The position numbers and the translations under genes are program-made. Under the pieces are notes generated by a model. It was not told the DNA's origin, searched no databases, and saw nothing but the letters and a program-made list of their open reading frames with translations. DNA of 64,000 bases, from positions 1-64,000 of the forward strand of contig JAQSWN010000008.1 of assembly GCA_029266615.1 (NCBI GenBank), in the 5' to 3' direction. Positions 9,112 to 17,538 of this stretch are shown here, piece after piece. Positions within the stretch are counted from its first letter, which is position 1; every line of letters starts with the position of its first letter. The stretch comes from Polyangiaceae bacterium. GTDB lineage: Bacteria > Myxococcota_A > Polyangia > Polyangiales > Polyangiaceae.

Positions 9112-9152
9112 GCACTTTTCGCAAATCAAAGTGCCGATAATATCACTTATCG
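9112..9152 (+). promoter_or_regulatory. Twin palindromes upstream of ilvC
   Basis: Two adjacent inverted repeats sit 85-125 bp before the ilvC start. GCACTTT (9112-9118) pairs with AAAGTGC (9128-9134), and CGATAA (9135-9140) pairs with TTATCG (9147-9152). The patch is AT-rich against a GC-rich background and includes a -10-like GATAAT at 9136-9141. It probably holds the ilvC promoter and an operator. The regulator is not known. Confidence 0.45.
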
Positions 9153-9236
9153 CAACATTGGCCGGGCTCGCCGAGCGAGCTATCCTGCGTGTCCGTGGAT
9201 GCTCTCGTCGCATCCGAACCCGAGGAAGAGGCCCCC

Positions 9237-10721
9237 ATGTCACGTCAGAACTATTTCAACACTCTCTCGATGGCGCAGAAGCTGGAGCAGCTCGGCCAGT
9301 GCCGCTTCATGGATCGCAACGAGTTCAACGGCGTGGAGCGGCTGAAGGGCAAGAAGGTCGTCATCGTCGGCTGTGGCGCCCAGGGCTTGAACCAGGGCCT
9401 CAACATGCGCGACTCGGGCTTGGACGTCAGCTACGCCCTGCGCGCGGACGCGATCGAGCAGAAGCGCGCCAGCTTCACGAACGCGACGAGCAACGGCTTC
9501 AAGGTGGGGACCTACGAGCAGCTCGTCCCCACCGCAGATTTGGTCTGTAACCTCGCTCCCGACAAGCAGCACGCGGACGTGGTGACCAAGGTGATGCCGC
9601 TGATGAAGAAGGGCGCCTGCCTCGCCTACAGCCACGGCTTCAACATCGTGGAAGAAGGTCAGGACATCCGAAAAGACATCACGGTGGTGATGGTCGCCCC
9701 GAAGTGCCCCGGCACCGAGGTCCGCGAGGAGTACAAGCGCGGCTTCGGCGTACCGACGCTCATCGCGGTGCACAAGGAGAACGACCCGAATCGCGACGGC
9801 CTCGAGATCGCCAAGGCCTACGCCGCGGCCACGGGCGGGGATCGCGCGGGCGTGCTCGAGTCCAGCTTCGTCGCGGAGGTGAAGAGCGACTTGATGGGCG
9901 AACAGACGATTTTGTGCGGCATGCTGCAGACGGGCAGCATCCTCTGTTTCGACCGCATGGTCGCCGAAGGTATCGACCGCGGCTACGCCAGCAAGCTGGT
10001 GCAGTTCGGCTGGGAAACGATCACGGAGGCTCTGAAGCAAGGCGGCATCACCTTGATGATGGATCGCCTGAGCAACCCCGCGAAGATCAAGGCGTTCGAC
10101 CTGGCCGAGGAGCTGCGCGGCCTGATGCGCCCCCTGTTCAGGAAGCACCAGGACGACATCATCACCGGCGTGTTCAGCACGACCATGATGAAGGACTGGG
10201 ACGCAGGGGACGTAAACCTACTCGGCTGGCGCGCGGCCACGAACGACACCGCCTTCGAGCAGACGCCCGCTGGGGAGCAGAAGATCAGCGAGCAGGAGTA
10301 CTTCGACCACGCGGTGCTGATGGTCGCGATGGTGAAGGCCGGCGTGGAGCTGGCGTTCGAGTGCATGGTGGAAGTGGGTATGAAGCCGGAGAGCGCGTAC
10401 TATGAGTCGCTGCACGAGACGCCCCTCATCGCGAACCTCATCTCGCGCAAGAAGCTGTACGAGATGAACAAGGTGATCAGCGACACGGCCGAGTACGGCT
10501 GCTACCTGTTCAGCCACGCCGCGGTGCCGCTGCTCAAGGAGTTCATGAGCAAGCAAAAGACGGACGTCATCGGCAAGCCGTTCGCGCCGGGCAGCCAGCA
10601 GGTGGACAACCGCCGCCTGCTGACCGTCAACCAAGCCATCGAGGGCCACCCGGTGGAGAAGATTGGCGGCACCCTGCGCGGCTACATGACGGCCATGAAG
10701 CAAATCGCCGTCGGCGGCTGA
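9237..10721 (+). CDS. ilvC: Ketol-acid reductoisomerase, class II long form
   Basis: It converts acetolactate or acetohydroxybutyrate to the dihydroxy acids of the valine, leucine and isoleucine pathway, using NADPH and Mg2+ in the cytoplasm. The start is ATG 9237 (MSRQNYFN) behind a GAGGAAGAG site. The upstream GTG at 9189 is less likely. At about 494 residues it is the long, enterobacterial/plant-type enzyme. The Rossmann motif [16 protein letters not shown] lies at about residues 41-56. [34 protein letters not shown], the metal-binding region [16 protein letters not shown] and SDTAEYG all match E. coli IlvC closely. No ilvB, ilvN or leu genes are adjacent. A modF-like ATPase starts 15 bp downstream. 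Confidence 0.98.
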   Translation: MSRQNYFNTLSMAQKLEQLGQCRFMDRNEFNGVERLKGKKVVIVGCGAQGLNQGLNMRDSGLDVSYALRADAIEQKRASFTNATSNGFKVGTYEQLVPTADLVCNLAPDKQHADVVTKVMPLMKKGACLAYSHGFNIVEEGQDIRKDITVVMVAPKCPGTEVREEYKRGFGVPTLIAVHKENDPNRDGLEIAKAYAAATGGDRAGVLESSFVAEVKSDLMGEQTILCGMLQTGSILCFDRMVAEGIDRGYASKLVQFGWETITEALKQGGITLMMDRLSNPAKIKAFDLAEELRGLMRPLFRKHQDDIITGVFSTTMMKDWDAGDVNLLGWRAATNDTAFEQTPAGEQKISEQEYFDHAVLMVAMVKAGVELAFECMVEVGMKPESAYYESLHETPLIANLISRKKLYEMNKVISDTAEYGCYLFSHAAVPLLKEFMSKQKTDVIGKPFAPGSQQVDNRRLLTVNQAIEGHPVEKIGGTLRGYMTAMKQIAVGG

Positions 10722-10735
10722 GCGTCACGCGATAG

Positions 10736-12040
10736 ATGGGCGCCGCGTTCGACGTCGCTTCCGGGCCGGGACTCACGGTAGTCACCGGCCCGAATGGTGC
10801 GGGAAAGTCGAGCGCGGCGCGCGCCCTTGCCGAACGGGTGCCGGGGGCGGTGCTGCTCTCGGCCGAGACGCAGCAAGCCTTCTACGAAGCGGAGCTGGCC
10901 GCGGACGACAGCAACTTCCAAGAAGCCGTCGACCCCGGCACGAGCGTGCGCGAGCTCCTCGGTGAGCAGGCGCGCGAGCAGCCACTCTTCACCGCGTTTC
11001 GCCTCGAGCCCTTGTGGGAGCGCGGCTACCGCTCGTTGTCGACCGGCGAGGGCCGCAAGGTGTTGCTCCTGCGAGCGGTGCTGAGCGCGCCAGCCCTGCT
11101 CGTGTTGGACGACCCGTTCGACGGCTTGGATCGCGAGGCTTGCGCGGAGCTTTCCCGCGCCATCGTTCAGGTGGCGGAGAGCTTGGCCGTAGTCGTGGTG
11201 TCGCAGGAGCTGCCATTTCCCGAGGCGGTTCGAGAGGTGCTGGTTTTCGAGCGGCAACAGCTCGCGTTTCGCGGCTCCGTCGAGGCCTTTCGGGCTCGTC
11301 AGGCCAAGCCGAAAAGAGGCACGGCGCCCCCCGTCGAGCTCGGGAGCTACTACGAGCCACTGGCTTCGAGCGTCTTGCTCGTGGACCTGAGGGACGGTCA
11401 CGTGAGCTACGGGGGAAAGCCCGTGTTCCAGGGCTTGAGCTTCCGGGTCTCCTCGGGCCAGCACACGCTGATCGAAGGACCCAACGGGTCCGGCAAATCC
11501 ACCCTCCTGGACCTGTTCACCGGCGATCATCCGCAAGCCTACAGCAACGACCTGCACCTATTCGGTCGACGTCGCGGCACCGGCGAAACGGTGTGGGATA
11601 TCAAGAAGAACATCGGCGCCGTCTCCTCACGCTTACACCGCGACTATCGGGTCGGCGGGAGCGTGGAGGAGGTGCTTTTGAGCGGCCTTTACGACAGCAT
11701 TGGTGTGTACCAGCGGCCGGAGCCCAGCCACCACGCGCGAGCTTTAGCCTGGCTTTCGTGGCTGGACCTCGGCCTGGACCCGAGCGCGGCGTTTCGTGAG
11801 CTCTCGTTCGGGCAGCAAAGGCTGGTGCTCATCGCGCGCGCGGCCATCAAGCTGCCGCCCCTCCTCGTGCTGGACGAGCCGACCGCGGGTTTGGATGCGG
11901 ACAACCGCGACCGCGCGCTCCAGCTGGTGGAGTCGCTGTGCACGCAGCACAAGAGCACCGTGCTGATGGTAACGCACCGCGCCGACGAACGCGCGTTCTG
12001 GCAAGAGCGCATTGGCGGAGCGATCCTTTCGCTCGGCTAG
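10736..12040 (+). CDS. modF: ModF-like protein with two ABC ATPase domains
   Basis: This 434-residue soluble protein has two ABC cassettes and no membrane helices. Cassette 1 has Walker A GPNGAGKSS (residues 19-27), signature LSTGEGRK and Walker B LLVLDDPFDGLD. Cassette 2 has Walker A GPNGSGKST (about 249-257), then DHPQAYSNDLHLFGRRRGTGE and WDIKKNIGAVSS, signature LSFGQQR and Walker B LLVLDEPTAGLD. The second block closely matches E. coli ModF (formerly PhrA). ModF is linked to the molybdate operon in E. coli, but its job is poorly defined and no mod genes lie here. It begins 15 bp after ilvC, so the two may be co-transcribed. A metabolic link to ilvC is not evident. Confidence 0.85.
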   Translation: MGAAFDVASGPGLTVVTGPNGAGKSSAARALAERVPGAVLLSAETQQAFYEAELAADDSNFQEAVDPGTSVRELLGEQAREQPLFTAFRLEPLWERGYRSLSTGEGRKVLLLRAVLSAPALLVLDDPFDGLDREACAELSRAIVQVAESLAVVVVSQELPFPEAVREVLVFERQQLAFRGSVEAFRARQAKPKRGTAPPVELGSYYEPLASSVLLVDLRDGHVSYGGKPVFQGLSFRVSSGQHTLIEGPNGSGKSTLLDLFTGDHPQAYSNDLHLFGRRRGTGETVWDIKKNIGAVSSRLHRDYRVGGSVEEVLLSGLYDSIGVYQRPEPSHHARALAWLSWLDLGLDPSAAFRELSFGQQRLVLIARAAIKLPPLLVLDEPTAGLDADNRDRALQLVESLCTQHKSTVLMVTHRADERAFWQERIGGAILSLG

Positions 12041-12282
12041 CGCCGCGGGAGTGTTCGACTCGCAGTGAGGCACACCCCACGTCCGGGGAGCGAATCGACA
12101 CCTAAGAACCGCTCCCGGTGACACTCGATATCGCTCGTCGGGTACGCACGGCACACTTTCACGAGAAATTGACAACCCCACCGCGCGCCCGCAGCACAAG
12201 AAAGCTAACTTACCTGGAACCAGTTACACATTTTTGAAACTCTTGCGGTGCATCGCCTCGGCACCTGTCACAATGCCCGGCG

Positions 12283-13185
12283 ATGGCCGCGTCCGCTCGC
12301 TCTATTCAGCTGGGTCCTGCAAAGTTGGTAACGTTGGCACTCGCGCTCTCGGTAGCGTGTGCGGCCGCAGAAGAGCCGGAGGACGACGGACCGCGCAACC
12401 CAGGCAGCGCCGGTAGCAGCGTGCTTCCAGGCGGCGGCGTCGGTGGGTCTGGGGGCGCCTCAGCCACCGGCACGGCCGGCAAGCCCCCCACCGGCGCGGG
12501 CGGTACGTCCGTGACCGGCACCGCCGGCACCGGCGCAACGACCAGCGTCGGCGGCACGCCTAGCGGCGCGGCCGGCACACCCGCTGGTACCGCTGGCACG
12601 CCCGCTGGTACGGCCGGCACGGCGGCGGGAACTTGCCCGCAGTACACCGGCACTTTGGCCACGGACAGCCTCATCTTCTCCGGCGGCTTCGGCAAGTCGA
12701 CGATGGGCATGTGGAGTGGCTACGGCTACACGTACAAGTACGGCACGGCGACCATCACGCCAGGGATGGGCAACAGCTGTTTCGCGGGAGCCAAGTTCTG
12801 CGCCAACGGCACCGTGCCCGCGAGTGACACGTCCGGCGCCGGACTGGGCTGGAACATCGCGCAAATGCAGGGAGCGATGACCATGGCCAAGGTGCCGGTC
12901 GCGACGCCCGTGAAGATCAGCTTCGCCGGAATCACCGAGGGCATGCGCGTGCAGCTCTCGGCATCCGCGACGGTTTCTTACTGCTACACGCTGACGGCCG
13001 CGGAAGTGACGGCAAAGACCGCCACCATCGCGCCTGCGAGCTTCAAGACCGAGTGCTGGGGCACGGCCGGGCTGGCGTACGACGGCGTCGTGCCGATCGA
13101 AGCCATTCAAATCGCGGTGCCGGGCTCTACCGCCGGTGCCGCCAAGACGTTCGACATCTGCGTCACGGACATCGAGCCGGGCTGA
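12283..13185 (+). CDS. Gly/Thr-rich lipoprotein with jelly-roll-like C-terminal domain
   Basis: This 300-residue protein starts at ATG 12283 with a signal peptide and lipobox (SVAC at about residues 23-26). Residues about 35-115 are a low-complexity linker of GTAGTPAGTAGT-type repeats. The C-terminal 180 residues form a compact domain with few Cys (FSGGFGKSTMGMWSGYGYTY, GAGLGWNIAQMQG, FDICVTDIEPG). It resembles the carbohydrate-binding-like beta-sandwich found in many myxobacterial lipoproteins. Function is unknown. Its 3' end overlaps the convergent gene at 13163 by 23 bp. Confidence 0.8.
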   Translation: MAASARSIQLGPAKLVTLALALSVACAAAEEPEDDGPRNPGSAGSSVLPGGGVGGSGGASATGTAGKPPTGAGGTSVTGTAGTGATTSVGGTPSGAAGTPAGTAGTPAGTAGTAAGTCPQYTGTLATDSLIFSGGFGKSTMGMWSGYGYTYKYGTATITPGMGNSCFAGAKFCANGTVPASDTSGAGLGWNIAQMQGAMTMAKVPVATPVKISFAGITEGMRVQLSASATVSYCYTLTAAEVTAKTATIAPASFKTECWGTAGLAYDGVVPIEAIQIAVPGSTAGAAKTFDICVTDIEPG

Positions 13186-14590
13186 TCGCCCGACGTCCGA
13201 GGCTGCGGAGCGCGAGCAAAGCGCCGACGAGCGAAAACGCTATGGCCCCGCCGCGCGAGTCGGGGCCATAGCTGAGCGCGATCGCACAGCCCGCTTGCGG
13301 GGCAGAGGCCCCTTCGGAGGACGGGTCCGCGTCCATTTTGGCGGGCTCTGGCAGGGAAGGCTCGCTCGTTTCTTCGTCTCCTCGCGAGCAAGCGCGCTCG
13401 TCCGCCACTTCCTTGCGGACGTCCCAGCCGGTCTCGCCGCCGCTCTGGCACTGTGCGCCCACGCTGGTGTCCGGCGCGCAGGCGAGCGGTCCCTGCACTT
13501 GGCATAAGGCAAACACGGACCGAAAGGAATGACCGTCGTCGTCCGAGACGCCGACCGAAAAACCGTCGATCGCTTCGTGAGCTGCCGCGTAGAGCCGCCC
13601 CGCCGCGCTCCAAGCGAGCGCGTGCACGGAGTGATCCCAAACGCGACGAATGACCGCGTTGGGCGCGGCGGACTCCGCGTCCTGCAACACCCAGATGCCG
13701 TCGGCATGGCCGCCGAGCGCGAGCTTCGTCCCGTCGCTCGACAGAGCCCACGAGGAGAGATCCCCGGCCGCTTCCAGCAAGGTCGAGAACGTCTGGCCGC
13801 TGTCTACGGAAAGAAGCGCGCGGTCGGGGCGCGTGGTGAGACCTTCCACCTGAGCGGAGTCCAAGACGATGAAGACGCGCGCTGTTTCCGCGTCGCCATA
13901 GGCGCCCACGACGCGGGGGGCGACGTCCGGCTCGGTCGTTAGCAGGGCGGGCTCCCAACTCTCGCCCGCGTCCGTGGAGCGCCACAACTCGGCCCCGGAT
14001 AGCCCGGAGGTACCCACGAACAGCGCGCCTTCGTTGGAAACCGCAAAGCTCTTGGCTTGCGCGTCCGGCGCGAATGGTGGGCCGAGCGCTTGCCAACGGA
14101 AGCCGTCCGAAGATTGCCAGAGTTGGTTGACGAATGCGTGTTCGACGCTGCGCGCTTCCAAGGCCAGCACGGTCCCTTCGACACTCGCCGCGGTGCGCAC
14201 GTCCGCGACGAATGGCTGCTCGCTCGGCAGCCACGCGCTGAAGCCGCAGCCGTCCGTCGACGACGTGATGCCGCCGAATCCGGTCGACAACACGAGCGTC
14301 CCACCCGGCAATAGCGCGCCTGGATACACCTCTTCATCTTCGTAACCGACGCCGGCCTCGCACATCCAGCTCCATGTCGCACCTGCGTCTCTCGTGACGA
14401 AATAGCCGCCACGGCGCGTACCGATCACGAGGTGAGACGGATCGTCCTCGCGTAATAAGAGCGTGCGCGGCTCCGGCAAGAGCGGCGCGTGCCCCGCCTG
14501 CGCGGGCCTTGAAAACAGCGCCAAAACAGCGCTCAAACCCGCGATCAAGCCAACGAGATTCCGCGCGCCACGCGCCGTGCTCCGCGTCAT
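13163..14590 (-). CDS. Secreted beta-propeller-like protein with MYXO-CTERM-like tail
   Basis: I prefer the ATG at 14590 (MTRSTARGARN, 475 residues) to the upstream GTG 14629. A signal peptide (LVGLIAGLSAVLALFSRPAQA) is followed by repeated sequences with DAGATWSW, TDAGESWEPALL, VDSGQTFSTLL and DDGHSFRSV. These are Asp-box/BNR-like repeats of a sialidase or sortilin type beta-propeller. The C-terminus (GCAIALSY, a hydrophobic helix, then RSLGRRA) matches the MYXO-CTERM sorting layout of Cys, membrane segment and Arg, so surface display is likely. No sialidase catalytic residues can be assigned. An orphan propeller that binds a surface ligand is more likely than an enzyme. Confidence 0.75.
   Translation of the reverse strand: MTRSTARGARNLVGLIAGLSAVLALFSRPAQAGHAPLLPEPRTLLLREDDPSHLVIGTRRGGYFVTRDAGATWSWMCEAGVGYEDEEVYPGALLPGGTLVLSTGFGGITSSTDGCGFSAWLPSEQPFVADVRTAASVEGTVLALEARSVEHAFVNQLWQSSDGFRWQALGPPFAPDAQAKSFAVSNEGALFVGTSGLSGAELWRSTDAGESWEPALLTTEPDVAPRVVGAYGDAETARVFIVLDSAQVEGLTTRPDRALLSVDSGQTFSTLLEAAGDLSSWALSSDGTKLALGGHADGIWVLQDAESAAPNAVIRRVWDHSVHALAWSAAGRLYAAAHEAIDGFSVGVSDDDGHSFRSVFALCQVQGPLACAPDTSVGAQCQSGGETGWDVRKEVADERACSRGDEETSEPSLPEPAKMDADPSSEGASAPQAGCAIALSYGPDSRGGAIAFSLVGALLALRSLGRRAISPARCP
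13240..13271. terminator. 10-bp perfect hairpin in 3' overlap region of convergent genes
   Basis: CTATGGCCCC at 13240-13249 pairs exactly with GGGGCCATAG at 13262-13271. It lies 54 bp beyond the stop of the plus-strand lipoprotein and inside the last 40 codons of the minus-strand gene. It is well placed as a terminator for the plus gene. It could also be a by-product of codon composition. Confidence 0.4.
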
Positions 14591-14863
14591 GAAAGAGGTT
14601 AGTGCACTAGACGCGAGTTGGCGGCTCACGGTCTCAGTCGATTCTCAATTAGGTGCAGCGCTTCCATGTTGCCACGGCGCATGCGAAGTTTTTGCTGAGC
14701 ACATAAAGCGCACTCTGGTGCTGCGCGCGCTTGGTGGAGCCAACGCTCGCATGCTACTCAATCGTCGCGGGGGCTTTCGAGCGCGTGTCGTTCGATCGCA
14801 CAGCTGTCTCGTTTCAATCGTCACTAGCGCCGGGAGAGCGAGTGACTTCGCTCAGGAGTATTC

Positions 14864-16630
14864 ATGCGCAATGTTCGTTCTGTTTGGTCCTCCATGTTCG
14901 TTCTCGCGGCGTGCTCTGCGACTTGCCTCAGCGGCTGCTCGGATTCGGCAGACGTCGCCGACACGCCCAGCGATGCCGAAGGCCAGACCCTGCAAGGCAC
15001 GCTGCGGCGCGTGGTCATCTCGGACCCCGAGCACGGCACATCGCGCTTCGACTATTTCTTGGAGTTGGCGGACGGGCGCTGGCTGCGTTTAGCGCTCCCC
15101 GCCGCTCCCAATTTTGAGCCCAATTCAGAGGTTTTGGTGCGGGGCGAGCCGGGCGAGAGCGCCTTCACGGCTGCGTCCGTCGAGCTTCGTGCCGGTGCGG
15201 TCGAAGACTTTGGCGTTCAGCAGGCGCCGCTCATCGGGCCGAGCCCGAAGCGAGTGGCGGTGGTGCTGTTCAACTTCGCCAACAACACCTCTCAACCGAT
15301 CGACGCGGCCCGGGCCAAGGAGCTGGTGTTCACCGGCGCGTCGTCCAGCAACGCCTACTTCAAGGAAGTGTCGTACGGCATTCGTTCCTTGGTCGGCGCC
15401 GCGGACGCGACGGGCGACGTGTTCGGTTGGTACACCATCGACGCGGCGCCGAGCACCGAGTGTGCCTACTCGGAATGGGGCACCGCCGCCCGCACCAAGG
15501 CCCAAGCCGCTGGCGTCAACCTCGGCAACTACGACTACGTCGTGCACTACTTTCCGAAAACCTCGTCGTGTCAGTTCTCGGGCGTGGGGCAGCTCCCCGG
15601 CAAGTACAACTGGATCAACGCGAGCGGCTCGCAGACCATCGCGCACGAGCTCGGACACAACTTCGGCGTGCACCACGCGAGCTCTTACCGCTGCGCGAAT
15701 GGCAGTACGCCAGTGGCAATCGGCGGCACCTGCACCGCCAACGAGTACGGAGACCCGTTCGACGTCATGGGCAGCGGGTACCGGCATCTAAGCGGGTATC
15801 ACAAGGAAAAACTCGGATTTTTGGAGCCGTCCAATATCCAGACCGTCTCCGCCACCGGGACCTTCGACCTGGCTCCGATCGAGCAAAAGGTGACTTCCGT
15901 GCAGGTGCTGCGCTTCCCCATCGCGGGAACGTCCGACGTCTACTACGTGGAGTACCGGCAACCTTTCGGCTTCGACGGATTCCGCACCACGGACCCGGTC
16001 GTCAACGGTGTGCTCATCCGCCGCATCACGCTGCCGACGCGCGGGGTGCTCCAAACCAAGCTCGTCGACAACGTGCCCACCACCACGAGCTTCACCGACG
16101 CCGCGCTCGGGGTGGGCAAAACCTTCACGGACACCGCGGCCAAGGTTTCGTTCACACTCACGGCCCGCACGGCGACCTCCGCGACCGTTCAGGTCACGTT
16201 CGACGGCCCCCCGCCCACCACGCCGACCACTTGCGCCGCCGGAGAGAACGAGCTGAACGGCCACTGCTACTTTCTGACCACGAGCGCGCAAACGTTCACC
16301 GCCGCCAGGTCCGCCTGCGCGGCGCGCGGCAGTGGCTGGGGTCTCGCGTCCGTGGAGTCCGCAGCCGAAAATAGCTTCCTCAGCTCGCTCACCGGCACCA
16401 CCGAATACTGGCTGAGCGGTACGGACAGCGCGGTGGAAGGGACCTTCGTTTGGGCGAGCGGCGCTTCGTTCTGGAGCGGAGGCCCTACCGGCTCCGCGGT
16501 GCCCGGCGCCTACGTGAGCTGGGTGAGCGGCGAGCCAAACAACACCGGGGACTGCATGCGCATCACCGCCGGTGGACCGTGGCGTGACGCTTCTTGCACG
16601 TCGAGCTACCGCGCCATCTGCGAAAAGTAG
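14864..16630 (+). CDS. Secreted gametolysin-like zinc metalloprotease with C-type lectin domain
   Basis: This 588-residue lipoprotein-type precursor has Cys in LSGC at about residue 26. A prodomain-like segment comes first. The peptidase region holds the metzincin zinc site HELGHNFGVHH at about 260-270 (three His ligands, catalytic Glu) and the Met-turn DVMGSG, as in peptidase family M11 (gametolysin). Residues about 458-588 form a C-type lectin domain: CAAGENELNGHCYF, WLSGTD, the sugar-specificity motif EPN in GEPNNTGDC, and the closing CTSSYRAICEK. EPN usually means mannose-type specificity in animal lectins. Full C-type lectin domains are uncommon in bacteria. The pairing suggests a protease targeted to glycosylated surfaces, possibly of prey. 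That last point is inference. Confidence 0.88.
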   Translation: MRNVRSVWSSMFVLAACSATCLSGCSDSADVADTPSDAEGQTLQGTLRRVVISDPEHGTSRFDYFLELADGRWLRLALPAAPNFEPNSEVLVRGEPGESAFTAASVELRAGAVEDFGVQQAPLIGPSPKRVAVVLFNFANNTSQPIDAARAKELVFTGASSSNAYFKEVSYGIRSLVGAADATGDVFGWYTIDAAPSTECAYSEWGTAARTKAQAAGVNLGNYDYVVHYFPKTSSCQFSGVGQLPGKYNWINASGSQTIAHELGHNFGVHHASSYRCANGSTPVAIGGTCTANEYGDPFDVMGSGYRHLSGYHKEKLGFLEPSNIQTVSATGTFDLAPIEQKVTSVQVLRFPIAGTSDVYYVEYRQPFGFDGFRTTDPVVNGVLIRRITLPTRGVLQTKLVDNVPTTTSFTDAALGVGKTFTDTAAKVSFTLTARTATSATVQVTFDGPPPTTPTTCAAGENELNGHCYFLTTSAQTFTAARSACAARGSGWGLASVESAAENSFLSSLTGTTEYWLSGTDSAVEGTFVWASGASFWSGGPTGSAVPGAYVSWVSGEPNNTGDCMRITAGGPWRDASCTSSYRAICEK

Positions 16631-16647
16631 GCCGGGCCGGCGGAGGT

Positions 16648-16675
16648 GCCGAGCGCGCGTCCTTGTGCGCTCGGC
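16648..16675. terminator. 9-bp hairpin after the metalloprotease
   Basis: GCCGAGCGC (16648-16656) pairs with GCGCTCGGC (16667-16675) around a 10-nt loop, 18 bp after the metalloprotease stop codon. It is followed by TTCGCGG with no T-run. It is placed as an intrinsic-type terminator. Confidence 0.5.
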
Positions 16676-16823
16676 TTCGCGGTGCTAGCGTCGCGACTTC
16701 CTGGATTCACTGCCGCGCGTTCCTGGTGGAACGGCGCACCGCGCAGGATGGCCGCGGCGCCCCCCAGGGCGACCTGCGCGTCCTGCCCCTGCGTGACCGC
16801 ATGAATCCAAGAGCATCCGCCCG

Positions 16824-17192
16824 ATGAGAGACTCGAACCCGCCGCGAGCACGCGACGAGGCTGGCGAGGCAGAACGGCGTGAAGCCTTGCTGCGCGATCA
16901 ACCGCTGGTCATTGGCGCAGAGTGGGCGAGCGCGGTCTGCGGAGAAGCGCTGCAATCGCGTGGCAGTATCGACGGCGGTTGGCCGGGTACGGTGCCGGAA
17001 GCGCGTGGCCGCGTTTCGCATGCATTGGGGTTACAGCTGAGCGCGCGGCGCTGGCCCGCGCTCACGCCTTCGGAGCTCGCGGCTGCCGCTTCCGCGGCTT
17101 ACAGTCACGCTCGCCGTGCCTGGCAAGTGGCCAGTAAGCAGAGGCGGCCCACGTTGCCGTCATCCTCCGCTGCGGACGCCCGAAAAGCCTGA
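16824..17192 (+). CDS. Hypothetical protein, 122 residues
   Basis: The start is ATG 16824. The protein is acidic and Arg-rich at the N-terminus, with no signal peptide and no membrane segment. The middle reads GRVSHALGLQLSARRWPALTP, and an Ala-rich helix follows. I do not recognise a family. Its stop is directly abutted by the ATG of the next gene, so the two are probably one transcript and may act together. Coding bias and the tight junction support it as real. Confidence is moderate because of its size. Confidence 0.5.
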   Translation: MRDSNPPRARDEAGEAERREALLRDQPLVIGAEWASAVCGEALQSRGSIDGGWPGTVPEARGRVSHALGLQLSARRWPALTPSELAAAASAAYSHARRAWQVASKQRRPTLPSSSAADARKA

Positions 17193-17525
17193 ATGCTAGA
17201 AGCGCACAAGCCCACCCCGGTCTACAAGGTGGCAAAGCAGTACCAGAGCGACGGGGAGCGAGTTTACGAGCTCGACTGCGCCGGCGTTCGGCTGGAGATT
17301 CGCGTTTCCTCGCGTAGCGCGGGAGCCGGGCAGAGAAATTGGCATGTCTCCGCGCAGCCAGGCGGCGTTTCGGACGCCACCGTTCTGTCCGAGTCTGGCG
17401 CCACGAAGAGCGAGGCGCTCACGAAAGTCGGCGCGCAGTGGTCGGAGCAAGACCCCGCCTACGCGCTCCCGGCGCTGGATTGGACTGCGGTCGCCCAAGC
17501 GCTCGTCGCCGTCCGCGGCATTTAG
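17193..17525 (+). CDS. Hypothetical protein, 110 residues
   Basis: It starts at ATG 17193, with no gap after the previous stop. The sequence has alternating beta-strand-like segments (VYKVAKQYQSDGERVYELDCAG, VRLEIRVSS, NWHVSAQPGG). A C-terminal helix with paired Trp residues follows (WSEQDPAYALPALDWTAVAQAL). It looks like a small soluble cytoplasmic domain. No family recognised. The coupling to 16824 suggests a shared role. Confidence 0.6.
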   Translation: MLEAHKPTPVYKVAKQYQSDGERVYELDCAGVRLEIRVSSRSAGAGQRNWHVSAQPGGVSDATVLSESGATKSEALTKVGAQWSEQDPAYALPALDWTAVAQALVAVRGI

Positions 17526-17538
17526 TCGCGACTCGCGC

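Noticed and set aside
9240-10148. 302-residue minus-strand open frame
   Set aside because: Antisense to ilvC, whose identity is certain.
12460-12640. Direct repeats in the lipoprotein gene (GGCACGCCCGCTGG-type)
   Set aside because: They are explained by the Gly/Thr/Ala-rich linker codons and are not a CRISPR or mobile-element repeat.
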